From NCBI RefSeq assembly GCF_016908355.1, contig NZ_JAFBDT010000001.1:1-64000 (forward strand): a stretch of DNA of 64,000 nucleotides, given 5' to 3'. This document shows positions 8,466 through 16,246 of this stretch, piece after piece. The DNA is from Fusibacter tunisiensis. Lineage in GTDB: Bacteria > Bacillota > Clostridia > Peptostreptococcales > Acidaminobacteraceae. The stretch's first letter is position 1. Each line of letters begins with the position of its first letter. A program made the position numbers and the translations under genes. Below the pieces are notes generated by a model, which ran no database searches, was not told the DNA's origin, and saw only the letters and a list, made by a program, of their open reading frames with translations.

Positions 8466-9578
8466 ATGAAAATTATGCTGACTGGTGGCGGTACAGGTGG
8501 CCATATATATCCAGCACTTTCAATTGCAGAGGCGCTGAAAGAGACCTACAAAGATGTGGAATTGATTTATGTTGGGTCTAAGATTGGTCTTGAGCAAGAT
8601 ATTTTGAAAAAGACAGACTTAGCGGCAACATTTATTGATGTGAGGCCTGTATACCGTAAACTTAATTTCAAAATGATTAAATCCTTATTTTTTAATAGTG
8701 TGGGTTTTTTTCAGGCTTATAGAACCATTAAAAGGCACAAGCCAGATGTGGTTATTGGTACGGGTGGCTATGTTGCGGGTGCTATTGTATGTGTTGCATC
8801 TCTATTGGGCATTCCCAGTGCAATTCATGAGCAAAATGCTTTTCCTGGTTTTACAAATCGCGCATTAAGTCGTTTTGCAGACCGAATTATGATTGCCTTT
8901 GAGGATGCGAAAAGCCGATTTAAGTATCCGGAAAAAGTCGTTTTTACAGGCTTGCCAATATCAGAAAAATTTACTGAAGTTACAAGCGAGGCTGCTAGAA
9001 AGGTGCTTGGTTTTTCTGATGAGCTGTTTATTGTTCTGTCTGTGGGAGGGAGTAATGGCGCACAACACTTAAATGAAATTTTGTTGCAAACTTATACAGA
9101 ATTTCGAGATACGCCTAATATAAAGTTTATTCATGTTGCTGGTAGTCGTTTTTTTGAGCCTTTACAGAAACGGATAAAAGAAGGTGCCTACGCAGTTGGT
9201 GAAAATGTGGAGATTAAGTCTTATATAGAAGATATGCCCTGTTATTTAAATGCATGTGACCTGGTTATATCCCGTGCAGGGGCTTCTACTATACATGAAA
9301 TTATTGCCACAGAAACACCTTCTGTTATTATACCATCACCGAATGTTACAGATGATCATCAGACCTTTAATGCAAAAATAATAGACGCTCAAGGTCTTGG
9401 CGTTGTTATGAAGGAATCCGAATTAACAGCAGATCTCATGGCACATGTTATAAATGATTTGTTCACGGACCGGTCAAAATTGGAAATCATGAAATCGAAT
9501 TGTAAAAGAGTTGACTCAAAAAAAACAATGGATTATATTTTGACTGTTGTAGATCAGTTGCTTAAAGACAAATCCTAA
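8466..9578 (+). CDS. murG: UDP-GlcNAc:lipid I N-acetylglucosaminyltransferase
   Basis: MurG makes lipid II by adding GlcNAc to lipid I on the inner membrane face. It starts with the glycine-rich TGGGTGGHIYPALSIA motif (residues 6-21), has GTGGYVAGAIV near residue 99 and SAIHEQNAFPG near residue 118. The nucleotide-sugar site is in the C-terminal half (VGGSNGAQHLN near 193, SRAGASTIHEI near 269). At 370 residues it is of normal length. It follows ftsW by 13 bases with TGGAGTG as ribosome site. Confidence 0.97.
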   Translation: MKIMLTGGGTGGHIYPALSIAEALKETYKDVELIYVGSKIGLEQDILKKTDLAATFIDVRPVYRKLNFKMIKSLFFNSVGFFQAYRTIKRHKPDVVIGTGGYVAGAIVCVASLLGIPSAIHEQNAFPGFTNRALSRFADRIMIAFEDAKSRFKYPEKVVFTGLPISEKFTEVTSEAARKVLGFSDELFIVLSVGGSNGAQHLNEILLQTYTEFRDTPNIKFIHVAGSRFFEPLQKRIKEGAYAVGENVEIKSYIEDMPCYLNACDLVISRAGASTIHEIIATETPSVIIPSPNVTDDHQTFNAKIIDAQGLGVVMKESELTADLMAHVINDLFTDRSKLEIMKSNCKRVDSKKTMDYILTVVDQLLKDKS

Positions 9579-9591
9579 TTGTAGGTGGTAA

Positions 9592-10311
9592 ATGAAACGT
9601 TTTTTTAAGATATTGGGAATTCTGTTTGTGTTAATTGGAATTGGTATATTGGGTTATTTTTTATACACGCAAACAGATCTTTTTAGAATTTCTAAAATTG
9701 AATTCAATGACCATGACCATTTAAATCTTACTGAAATTCAAAGAGAATCAGGAATTTATCTTGGTTTACCCTATTTTATGGTGGATGTTAAGGACGCAAA
9801 AATGAAGTTAGAAACCCATCCGTTTGTAAAAAGTGCTGCCATTAAAAAATCATTTCCTGGCCTAATTGCGATTGAGATTGTTTACAGGACGCATGCCTTT
9901 AATTTGACCTACTCAGATATAACCTTGTCTTTGGATTCAGAACTATATGTTCTAGAGGTGCTTGAAGCGCCTAAGTCAGGCTTTACAGTGGAAGGGTTTG
10001 AGTTCAATAGTTTTTCAACAGGTGAATTGATACGCGTTGATAAGCGGTATTTGCTCGAAAATGTTGTACAGTTAATTGAACTTTTTCAAAAATCCCATGT
10101 GACTGTGGTGCCCAGTCTTAAATATGAAAAAAATGGCATCATAGCAGATTTGAATGAAATAAAAGTAAAATTTGGCGATGGAGAGAACATTCAAAAAAGA
10201 TTTAATGCTTTTGTTTCTATATACGATGATTTATCACTCAAGGGCATTACAAGTGGTATTATTGATGTGAGTACGGATGGTTTGCCAATATATAAACCTT
10301 TTGGAGAATAG
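9592..10311 (+). CDS. divIB: cell division protein DivIB/FtsQ
   Basis: DivIB (FtsQ) is a bitopic membrane protein of the divisome that stabilises FtsL and DivIC. It has a short cytoplasmic start, one membrane segment (about residues 6-26), and a POTRA domain beginning at ISKIEFNDHDHLNLTEI, followed by a beta-rich FtsQ domain. The 239 residues fit the family. Primary sequence is poorly conserved, so the call uses the POTRA-like start, the topology and the position after murG, where ftsQ/divIB is usual. Confidence 0.88.
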   Translation: MKRFFKILGILFVLIGIGILGYFLYTQTDLFRISKIEFNDHDHLNLTEIQRESGIYLGLPYFMVDVKDAKMKLETHPFVKSAAIKKSFPGLIAIEIVYRTHAFNLTYSDITLSLDSELYVLEVLEAPKSGFTVEGFEFNSFSTGELIRVDKRYLLENVVQLIELFQKSHVTVVPSLKYEKNGIIADLNEIKVKFGDGENIQKRFNAFVSIYDDLSLKGITSGIIDVSTDGLPIYKPFGE

Positions 10312-10318
10312 GTGGCTT

Positions 10319-11029
10319 ATGAAAAGAGATTATGTTTGGATTGGACTGGCGTGTATTATTTTAGGAATTTTCATGGCATTTCAAATGAAATTTATACAGG
10401 GAACATATTTGGATGGCGATACGCCAACACAGAAAACGGTAGAGATTTTAAATGAGCTAGCATCTGTGGAAGCAGAGAAAGAGCTGCTTCTTGAGGAAGT
10501 TACGCGATTGGAAACTCAACTTGAAGAGATTAAAAGTTCAGCATCTGGAGAGAGCGCCATAGTAAAAAATCTTACGGATGAGTTGGATCGATATAAGGCG
10601 TTTTCTGGAATGACGAGAGTTTCTGGAACCGGCGTTCTGGTTACCATAGACAATCCGCCTCAGGATGTTAACCTTGGATCGGAAAAGAATATAGCATATG
10701 ACTACCGGTTGATACTTGATTTAATTAATGAGCTCAATTCTGCTGGTGCAGAAGCAATCTCCATTAATGAACAGCGCATGATTAACAGCACAGAAGTACG
10801 TCTGGCTGGAAATCAGGTTAATGTAAATACAATTCCAATTGCGCCTCCATTTGTTATCAAAGCAATAGGAAGCGCCAAAACCTTAGATGGGGCAATTAAC
10901 CAGAGGTTTGGAATTGTTCAAAACTTACGAGAACTGGGGTACTATGTTGAAGTGAACCAAGTCGAAATTATAGAAGTGCCTGCATTTAATGGTACTGTAA
11001 AATTCAATTATGCCACTACAGTGGAATGA
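10319..11029 (+). CDS. DUF881 family protein (first copy)
   Basis: A membrane-anchored protein of the DUF881 (YlxW-like) family, of unknown biochemical role, found between divIB and ftsZ in many Firmicutes. One membrane segment (about residues 6-24) is followed by a coiled coil (about 42-75, LNELASVEAEKELLLEEV) and the conserved domain with DLINELNSAGAEAISINEQR near 137-156. The start at 10319 was taken because GGAGAATAGGTGG lies just upstream and it gives the same topology as the next gene; upstream codons overlap divIB. Paralogous to the following gene. Confidence 0.88.
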   Translation: MKRDYVWIGLACIILGIFMAFQMKFIQGTYLDGDTPTQKTVEILNELASVEAEKELLLEEVTRLETQLEEIKSSASGESAIVKNLTDELDRYKAFSGMTRVSGTGVLVTIDNPPQDVNLGSEKNIAYDYRLILDLINELNSAGAEAISINEQRMINSTEVRLAGNQVNVNTIPIAPPFVIKAIGSAKTLDGAINQRFGIVQNLRELGYYVEVNQVEIIEVPAFNGTVKFNYATTVE

Positions 11030-11040
11030 GGAATGATTTC

Positions 11041-11745
11041 ATGTTGACAAATTGGAAAGTCATATGGCTTTTGATATTTTTACTGGGCGTATCCATAGGT
11101 CTTCAAATACAAACCATTTCTACGGAGGTTAAGTATACTTCGATTAAAGACATGTACGCTTTCAGTATTGAATTGGAGAGTCAGCAGAGTGAAGTTGAAC
11201 AATTGAAAATTAAAATTGAAGATATTAAAAATCAAGTGGCCACCTATCAACTTGCTAAAACAGATGAGCGGATTGATTATGCACAATTTTTAGCGGATGA
11301 AATTGAACTGACAAAAGAAATTTCAGGGATAACCCCTGTGCAAGGTCCTGGTGTTGTAATTGTCATCACTGATGGAACCCGGGAACTGGGGGAAGATGAA
11401 AATCCTAACAATGTTTTGGTTCACGATATCGATATTAGGGCACTTGTAGATGACCTCAGAAATGCAGGCGCTGAAGCGATTTCAATTAATAATGAACGCG
11501 TAATTTTTAACAAATCCAACATTCAGTGTACTGGACCTACAATTAAAGTGAACGATCAAGTTTTTGCACCACCATATATTATACAAGCAATAGGGGACCG
11601 CAAATTTCTTGAATCTGCCATTAATTCGCCAGACAGTTACAGTGAAAGCTTAAGACAGTGGGGACTTTTTGTAGAAGTAAACACTTCAGTCAATATCAAG
11701 ATCCCTAAATATGAAGGATTTGTGGAATATCTTTATACAAATTAA
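11041..11745 (+). CDS. DUF881 family protein (second copy)
   Basis: Second DUF881 (YlxW-like) protein in tandem with the first. It has a membrane segment at about residues 8-23, a coiled coil at about 40-70 (SQQSEVEQLKIKIEDIKNQ), then the DUF881 core with LRNAGAEAISINNERV near 138-153, matching the first copy almost word for word. ATG at 11041 follows GAGGA by seven bases; an in-frame ATG at 11026 overlaps the previous stop and lacks a ribosome site. The pair followed by sbp is a recurrent Firmicute arrangement suggesting a role tied to division or envelope. Confidence 0.88.
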   Translation: MLTNWKVIWLLIFLLGVSIGLQIQTISTEVKYTSIKDMYAFSIELESQQSEVEQLKIKIEDIKNQVATYQLAKTDERIDYAQFLADEIELTKEISGITPVQGPGVVIVITDGTRELGEDENPNNVLVHDIDIRALVDDLRNAGAEAISINNERVIFNKSNIQCTGPTIKVNDQVFAPPYIIQAIGDRKFLESAINSPDSYSESLRQWGLFVEVNTSVNIKIPKYEGFVEYLYTN

Positions 11746-11759
11746 CAGGAGGCAGCTAT

Positions 11760-12113
11760 ATGATTATTGCTATTTTAGGTATTGTCGCAGGCATTTTAAT
11801 TGGATTATATTTACCGTTTGAGTTTACCACGATATCCTCTTTATATATTTCTGTGGGCATACTGGCTGCAATGGATTCAATTTTAGGCGCATTGCGGTCA
11901 AGTTTGGAAAACAAGTTTGATGGGGTTATCTTTTTAAGCGGTTTTATTGTAAATGCCCTTCTAGCAATTTCTTTGTCCTATATAGGTGATAAACTTGGTG
12001 TGCCAATTTACTATGCTGCTATTTTTGTGTTTGGAACACGTCTTTTTAATAATATTGGTAGTATTAGACGTTTGACAATTGATCGCATGCGGACGAAACA
12101 TAAAAATAAATAG
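11760..12113 (+). CDS. sbp: small basic family protein Sbp (DUF1290)
   Basis: A 117-residue membrane protein with about four predicted hydrophobic segments and a basic C-terminus (RRLTIDRMRTKHKNK). It belongs to the DUF1290 small basic protein family whose gene usually lies between the ylxW-like genes and ftsZ. Function is not established. It follows the second DUF881 gene by 14 bases with AGGAGG, so it is the last gene of that transcription unit before the 254-base gap ahead of ftsZ. Confidence 0.87.
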   Translation: MIIAILGIVAGILIGLYLPFEFTTISSLYISVGILAAMDSILGALRSSLENKFDGVIFLSGFIVNALLAISLSYIGDKLGVPIYYAAIFVFGTRLFNNIGSIRRLTIDRMRTKHKNK

Positions 12114-12367
12114 GTCCACGGGCCCAAAATCATTTAAATATCAATAAAAAATACATTTTTCACAAAAAAATATTCCAAAATTCATTGAAAGAGTATATAC
12201 TATATGTAGTGAAAACTATAGATTGATACCAATAGATATTGCGAATGATTGTGATATTTCACATCATAAAATTTATACAATTACGATGATTATAACCATA
12301 CGATACAGTTTATATAAAGAATCTACACTTGAAGGGGTTTTAGCCTTACAAGATAAGGAGGAGTTTC
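12114..12367 (+). promoter_or_regulatory. ftsZ upstream region with palindrome and weak promoter
   Basis: A 254-base AT-rich gap. TATACT at 12196-12201 with a poor TTCCAA 17 bases upstream (12173-12178) is a possible promoter. A perfect palindrome TGTGA-TATT-TCACA lies at 12250-12263, about 105 bases ahead of ftsZ; its half-sites match the CRP/FNR superfamily type but the spacer is four bases. AAGGAGG before the ftsZ start is at about 12354-12361. No terminator was seen after sbp, so read-through into ftsZ is possible. Confidence 0.4.
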
Positions 12368-13447
12368 ATGTTAGAATTTGATGTTGCAGTTGAAGAATTT
12401 GCCCAGATTAAAGTAATAGGTGTTGGTGGCGGGGGGAATAACGCCGTTAATCGAATGATTAAAGCCAGCTTGAAAGGCGTTCAATTTATTGCAATCAATA
12501 CAGATAAGCAAGCGCTGTACAGTTCAGCTGCAGAATATAAATTGCAAATAGGCGAAAAATTGACGCGTGGTTTAGGTGCGGGTGCAAATCCTGAAGTTGG
12601 GAAAAAAGCGGCGGAAGAAAGTCGCGACGATATCTATCAAGCCCTACAAGGTGCAGATATGGTGTTTATTACTGCAGGAATGGGTGGTGGAACAGGAACT
12701 GGTGCCGCGCCGATTGTTGCTGAAATAGCCAAGGAAATGGGTGTTTTAACAGTTGGTGTTGTAACAAAGCCATTTTCGTTTGAAGGCAAGCGTAGGATGA
12801 AACATGCTGAAGAAGGCATTGAAGAGTTAAAGAAAAAAGTAGACACATTGATTACAATTCCAAATGACCGTTTGCTTGAAATCGTAGAGAAGCGAACTTC
12901 TATTCTCGATGCATTTACCATAGCAGACGATGTTCTTAGACAAGGGGTTCAAGGAATTTCCAATACAATTACTGAAACAGGCCTAATAAATGTAGACTTT
13001 GCAGATGTAAAGACTATCATGTATGAGCAAGGTCTTGCACACATGGGTATTGGCCATTCTAGTGGTGATGATCGTGCAATAGATGCAACCAATCAAGCCA
13101 TTCATTCTCCTTTGCTTGAAACGTCAATCCGAGGCTCTAAAGGAATTCTTCTTAATATCAGAGGCGGAAAATCTTTAGGGATGATGGAAATTCAACAAGC
13201 AGCTGATTTGGTTTATCGCGAAGCAGATCCAGATGCAAATATTATTATGGGTGCTGTCATTGATGAATCATTAAAAGATGAAATCTCAGTTACGGTTATC
13301 GCAACAGGATTTGAATCTTCAAGACCTGAAGTTAAGGCAGACAAACAAAATAGTAAATCAGAACCCGTTAAAGTTCAACAAGTAGAAGCTGAACCTAACG
13401 AGGACGACACGTTTGATATTCCTACATTTTTGAGAAAGAAAAGATAA
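12368..13447 (+). CDS. ftsZ: cell division GTPase FtsZ
   Basis: FtsZ is the tubulin homologue that polymerises with GTP into the Z-ring. It has the start [13 protein letters not shown] (about 18-30), the tubulin signature [10 protein letters not shown] (about 104-113), and the T7-loop region [11 protein letters not shown] (about 204-214). The C-terminal tail after about residue 317 is a short linker ending in the conserved peptide [10 protein letters not shown], which binds SepF and other partners. At 359 residues it is full length. ftsA is absent nearby, and sepF at 20.7 kb probably provides the membrane tether. Confidence 0.98.
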   Translation: MLEFDVAVEEFAQIKVIGVGGGGNNAVNRMIKASLKGVQFIAINTDKQALYSSAAEYKLQIGEKLTRGLGAGANPEVGKKAAEESRDDIYQALQGADMVFITAGMGGGTGTGAAPIVAEIAKEMGVLTVGVVTKPFSFEGKRRMKHAEEGIEELKKKVDTLITIPNDRLLEIVEKRTSILDAFTIADDVLRQGVQGISNTITETGLINVDFADVKTIMYEQGLAHMGIGHSSGDDRAIDATNQAIHSPLLETSIRGSKGILLNIRGGKSLGMMEIQQAADLVYREADPDANIIMGAVIDESLKDEISVTVIATGFESSRPEVKADKQNSKSEPVKVQQVEAEPNEDDTFDIPTFLRKKR

Positions 13448-13474
13448 CCTTGCTTCTAGCAAGGTTTTATTTTT
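13446..13474 (+). terminator. terminator after ftsZ
   Basis: Eight-pair stem AACCTTGC / GCAAGGTT with a 5-base loop, then a T-rich tail (TTATTTTT). It overlaps the ftsZ stop codon. Confidence 0.85.
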
Positions 13475-13499
13475 AACCTATATGAATAGAGGTGAACAG

Positions 13500-13967
13500 A
13501 TGAAGTGTCCATTTTGTAATAATTTGGAATCTAAAGTAGTCGACTCAAGACCTACAGACGATGGCCATGTGATTCGAAGAAGAAGAGAATGCATAGGATG
13601 TGGTGAAAGGTTTACGACATATGAAAAAATTGAAGAAATTCCTATGATTATTGTCAAGAAAAACGGTATGCGCGAATCTTATAATCGCATGAAGGTACTT
13701 AACGGGATAATTAGAGCCTGTGAAAAAAGACCTGTTACAATGGAACAGATGGAAGCTTTAATTGATCGAATTGAGATGACACTTCATAGTTCAATGGAAA
13801 AGGAAATTCAATCAGAATGGGTTGGCGAATTGGTTATGTCTGGGTTAAAAGACTTGGATGAAGTTGCCTACGTACGGTTTGCATCGGTTTATAGGCAGTT
13901 CAAAGATATTAATACGTTTATTACAGAATTAACCAAACTTTTAAATGAAAAAACACCGCTTAAATAA
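13500..13967 (+). CDS. nrdR: transcriptional repressor NrdR
   Basis: NrdR senses ATP/dATP and represses ribonucleotide reductase genes. The N-terminus is a zinc ribbon (MKCPFC...C-x-x-C at residues 3, 6, about 31 and 34) followed by an ATP-cone domain (about 49-139, starting [14 protein letters not shown]). At 155 residues it has the usual length. ATG at 13500 starts the conserved MKCPFC and follows GAGGTG by six bases; a longer frame from 13482 would add residues not seen in the family. No NrdR box or nrd gene was seen in this window. Confidence 0.96.
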   Translation: MKCPFCNNLESKVVDSRPTDDGHVIRRRRECIGCGERFTTYEKIEEIPMIIVKKNGMRESYNRMKVLNGIIRACEKRPVTMEQMEALIDRIEMTLHSSMEKEIQSEWVGELVMSGLKDLDEVAYVRFASVYRQFKDINTFITELTKLLNEKTPLK

Positions 13968-13984
13968 ATAGCAAGCATATACTC

Positions 13985-14013
13985 AAGAAGCAGGCGTTTG
14001 TCTGCTTCTTTTT
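13985..14013 (+). terminator. terminator after nrdR
   Basis: Nine-pair stem AAGAAGCAG / CTGCTTCTT around an 8-base loop, running into T residues. Confidence 0.85.
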
Positions 14014-14035
14014 AACTGTTTGGATGGAGGTTGCC

Positions 14036-14869
14036 ATGATTAGAAATTATAAAATGCTTGATTTTCCAGGTCTTAAACACGGCATCACCACAAGAGTTGG
14101 AGGCGTTAGCAAGGGTGACTACGTTTCAATGAATACAGGCATTTTTGGCTCTGACGTGCGCGAAGATGTCCTTAAAAACATTTCAATTGCAGCAGATAGA
14201 GTGGGCATAACTGCATCCTCAATTTTTATGACCCATCAAACACATTCTGACCGAATTTTTGTGATTGACGAATCGACCGAGTTAACGTCATTAGACGTTT
14301 ACGATCAAGCAAAAATTAGTGAGAGGGCATATCAGCTATATGCCATTGAAGATCATGATGCAATGGTTACCAATCGAACGGATATAGCTTTAATGACATT
14401 TCATGCGGATTGTGTTCCAATAATTGTATACGATCCGATACAACATGTTGTTGCAGCAATCCATAGTGGCTGGTTGGGAACTTCTAAAATGATACTGTCT
14501 AAGACGCTTGACTTAATGCACATGCGGTTTGGAAGTTTAATGTCGGAGGTTAAAGTTGTGATTGGCCAGTCTGCAAGTGTATGCTGCTATGAAGTACAGA
14601 GAAACGTATACGAGGCTTTTGAAGCAATACTGGTTCCTGAAGAAATGCAAGTGATTTTCCATGCCAAAGCTGATAATTTGTGGCATTTGGATTTAAAGGA
14701 AGCCAATAGACTGCTGGCAAAAAAATCAGGGGTTTTACAGGGGAATATTGAAATTGATTCTGGCTGTACAGTTTGTGCGCCATCGTTGTTTCATTCTCAT
14801 CGTGGTGCAAAAGGTGGCAATCGAGGTATGATGAGTATACTTGTACAACTTGAAAATAAAACATTGTAA
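14036..14869 (+). CDS. pgeF: LACC1/YfiH (YlmD) family purine nucleoside phosphorylase-like protein
   Basis: A member of the family once called multicopper polyphenol oxidase or DUF152. Related proteins act as purine nucleoside phosphorylase/adenosine deaminase, and the E. coli homologue (PgeF/YfiH) edits misincorporated L-Ser in peptidoglycan precursors. Conserved metal/active-site segments are visible: THQTHSD near residue 70, FHADCVPI near residue 122 and AAIHSGWLGTS near residue 140. The start at 14036 is set by GGAGG (14026-14030), which overlaps an alternative upstream ATG. It is 277 residues. It occupies the ylmD position between ftsZ and sepF. Confidence 0.88.
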   Translation: MIRNYKMLDFPGLKHGITTRVGGVSKGDYVSMNTGIFGSDVREDVLKNISIAADRVGITASSIFMTHQTHSDRIFVIDESTELTSLDVYDQAKISERAYQLYAIEDHDAMVTNRTDIALMTFHADCVPIIVYDPIQHVVAAIHSGWLGTSKMILSKTLDLMHMRFGSLMSEVKVVIGQSASVCCYEVQRNVYEAFEAILVPEEMQVIFHAKADNLWHLDLKEANRLLAKKSGVLQGNIEIDSGCTVCAPSLFHSHRGAKGGNRGMMSILVQLENKTL

Positions 14870-14893
14870 TTCAGAGTTAATTGTATTACAATG
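14862..14893 (+). other. inverted repeat over the pgeF stop codon
   Basis: CATTGTAAT (14862-14870) and ATTACAATG (14885-14893) form a perfect 9-bp inverted repeat with a 14-base loop. No T tract follows, so it is not a classical terminator. Its right arm overlaps the candidate -35 of the next promoter, so it could equally be an operator. Confidence 0.35.
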
Positions 14894-14909
14894 AAGTACT
14901 GTATAAGAT
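14881..14909 (+). promoter_or_regulatory. candidate promoter before the DUF512 gene
   Basis: TTGTAT (14881-14886), 17-base spacer, TAAGAT (14904-14909). It lies 20 bases before the chosen start codon. Confidence 0.45.
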
Positions 14910-14929
14910 TAAGTTAGAAAGGGTTGGAA

Positions 14930-16246
14930 ATGAACCAGATCAAGGAAATTACGCCTGGATCCATTGCAGAAGAAATGGATATTGAAGTAGGCGATACCCT
15001 TTTGTCCATAAATGGTCGAGAGGTTAAAGACATCATGGATTTTATATATCTGTGCCATGATGCTTATATTGAAGTGGATATTCAAAAAACAAATGGCGAG
15101 ATTTGGACGCTGGAAATTGACAAAGAGTACGATGAGCCATTGGGGCTAGATTTTACAAACCCAATTATTGATCATGCTCGGCGCTGTTCCAATAATTGTG
15201 TATTCTGTTTTATTGATCAATTGCCTAAAGGCATGCGAGAACCTCTATATTTTAAAGATGACGATTCAAGATTGTCTTTTTTACAGGGGAATTTTGTGAC
15301 GCTCACAAATTTAAAAGATGATGATCTTAAACGAATTGTAGAATATGGTATTAGTCCAATCAATGTGTCTGTTCATACCACAGATCCGGACTTGCGTGTA
15401 AAAATGTTGGGCAATAAATTTGCAGGTCAGATTATGACGCGTCTTGAGTACTTGATTTCAGGTGGGATTACAATAAATGCTCAAATTGTATTATGCCCTT
15501 CATACAATGATGGACCTGCTCTTGAAAAGACTTTGCTAGATTTGATGACTTTTTATCCTAAATTGGAAAGTGTTGCAATTGTTCCAATAGGTCTTACTAA
15601 ATATAGAGAAGGTCTACCGGATATGCGGCCTGTTGTATTTTCTGAAGCTTGTGAAACCCTAGATTTGCTTGGTAATTTTCAAGCGATGGCGTTAAAAAAA
15701 ATTGGAACGCGTTTTGCTTTTGCTGCAGATGAATTTTACATTCAAGCAAAAAGACCATTTCCTGACGATGATGCCTATGAAGGGTATATTCAGTTGGAAG
15801 ATGGCATCGGTATGGTGCGAAAGTTAGAATCGGAAGTTAAGGATGCCTTACAGGTTATACAGTCAACGGCTTCTGATAGAAGGCAAGTTCTCATCGTAAC
15901 TGGTATGGCTGCAAAGCCTTATTTAGAAGAGATTGTATCACATATAACCCATCAATACGAAACCATAGAATGCAGGATTCAAGGGATTGAAAACACCTTC
16001 TTTGGACCGAGGATTACAGTTGCTGGCTTGTTAACTGGTTTTGACCTTAAATCTCAGATTAAGTTGGATTCCAATGACACATGTGTCCTCTTACCCGACT
16101 CAATGTTTAGGTCTGGAGAGACCATCCTTTTAGATGATGTTTTCTTAAAGGATTTACAGGATTATTTTAAAGTACCCTTTTACAAAGTCCCAGTGGATGG
16201 TGAATCCCTGGTTGCTTATATATTGAATGGAGGCACAAATGAGTAG
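14930..16246 (+). CDS. PDZ / radical SAM-like / DUF512 protein
   Basis: A 438-residue protein of the DUF512 family, common in Firmicutes next to der and of unestablished function. An N-terminal PDZ-like domain (about 1-65, ITPGSIAEEMDIEVGDTLLS) is followed by a cysteine motif C86-x3-C90-x2-C93, the radical SAM 4Fe-4S arrangement, then a barrel-like region and the DUF512 C-terminus. ATG at 14930 was preferred over TTG at 14924, as AAAGGG ends at 14923. Its last codons overlap the start of der by 8 bases, so the two are translationally coupled, hinting at a link to ribosome assembly. Confidence 0.85.
   Translation: MNQIKEITPGSIAEEMDIEVGDTLLSINGREVKDIMDFIYLCHDAYIEVDIQKTNGEIWTLEIDKEYDEPLGLDFTNPIIDHARRCSNNCVFCFIDQLPKGMREPLYFKDDDSRLSFLQGNFVTLTNLKDDDLKRIVEYGISPINVSVHTTDPDLRVKMLGNKFAGQIMTRLEYLISGGITINAQIVLCPSYNDGPALEKTLLDLMTFYPKLESVAIVPIGLTKYREGLPDMRPVVFSEACETLDLLGNFQAMALKKIGTRFAFAADEFYIQAKRPFPDDDAYEGYIQLEDGIGMVRKLESEVKDALQVIQSTASDRRQVLIVTGMAAKPYLEEIVSHITHQYETIECRIQGIENTFFGPRITVAGLLTGFDLKSQIKLDSNDTCVLLPDSMFRSGETILLDDVFLKDLQDYFKVPFYKVPVDGESLVAYILNGGTNE

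Noticed and set aside
12250-12263. Rex operator before ftsZ
   Set aside because: Rex sites of the TTGTGA type need a six-base centre; this palindrome has four. Kept only as an unassigned palindrome.
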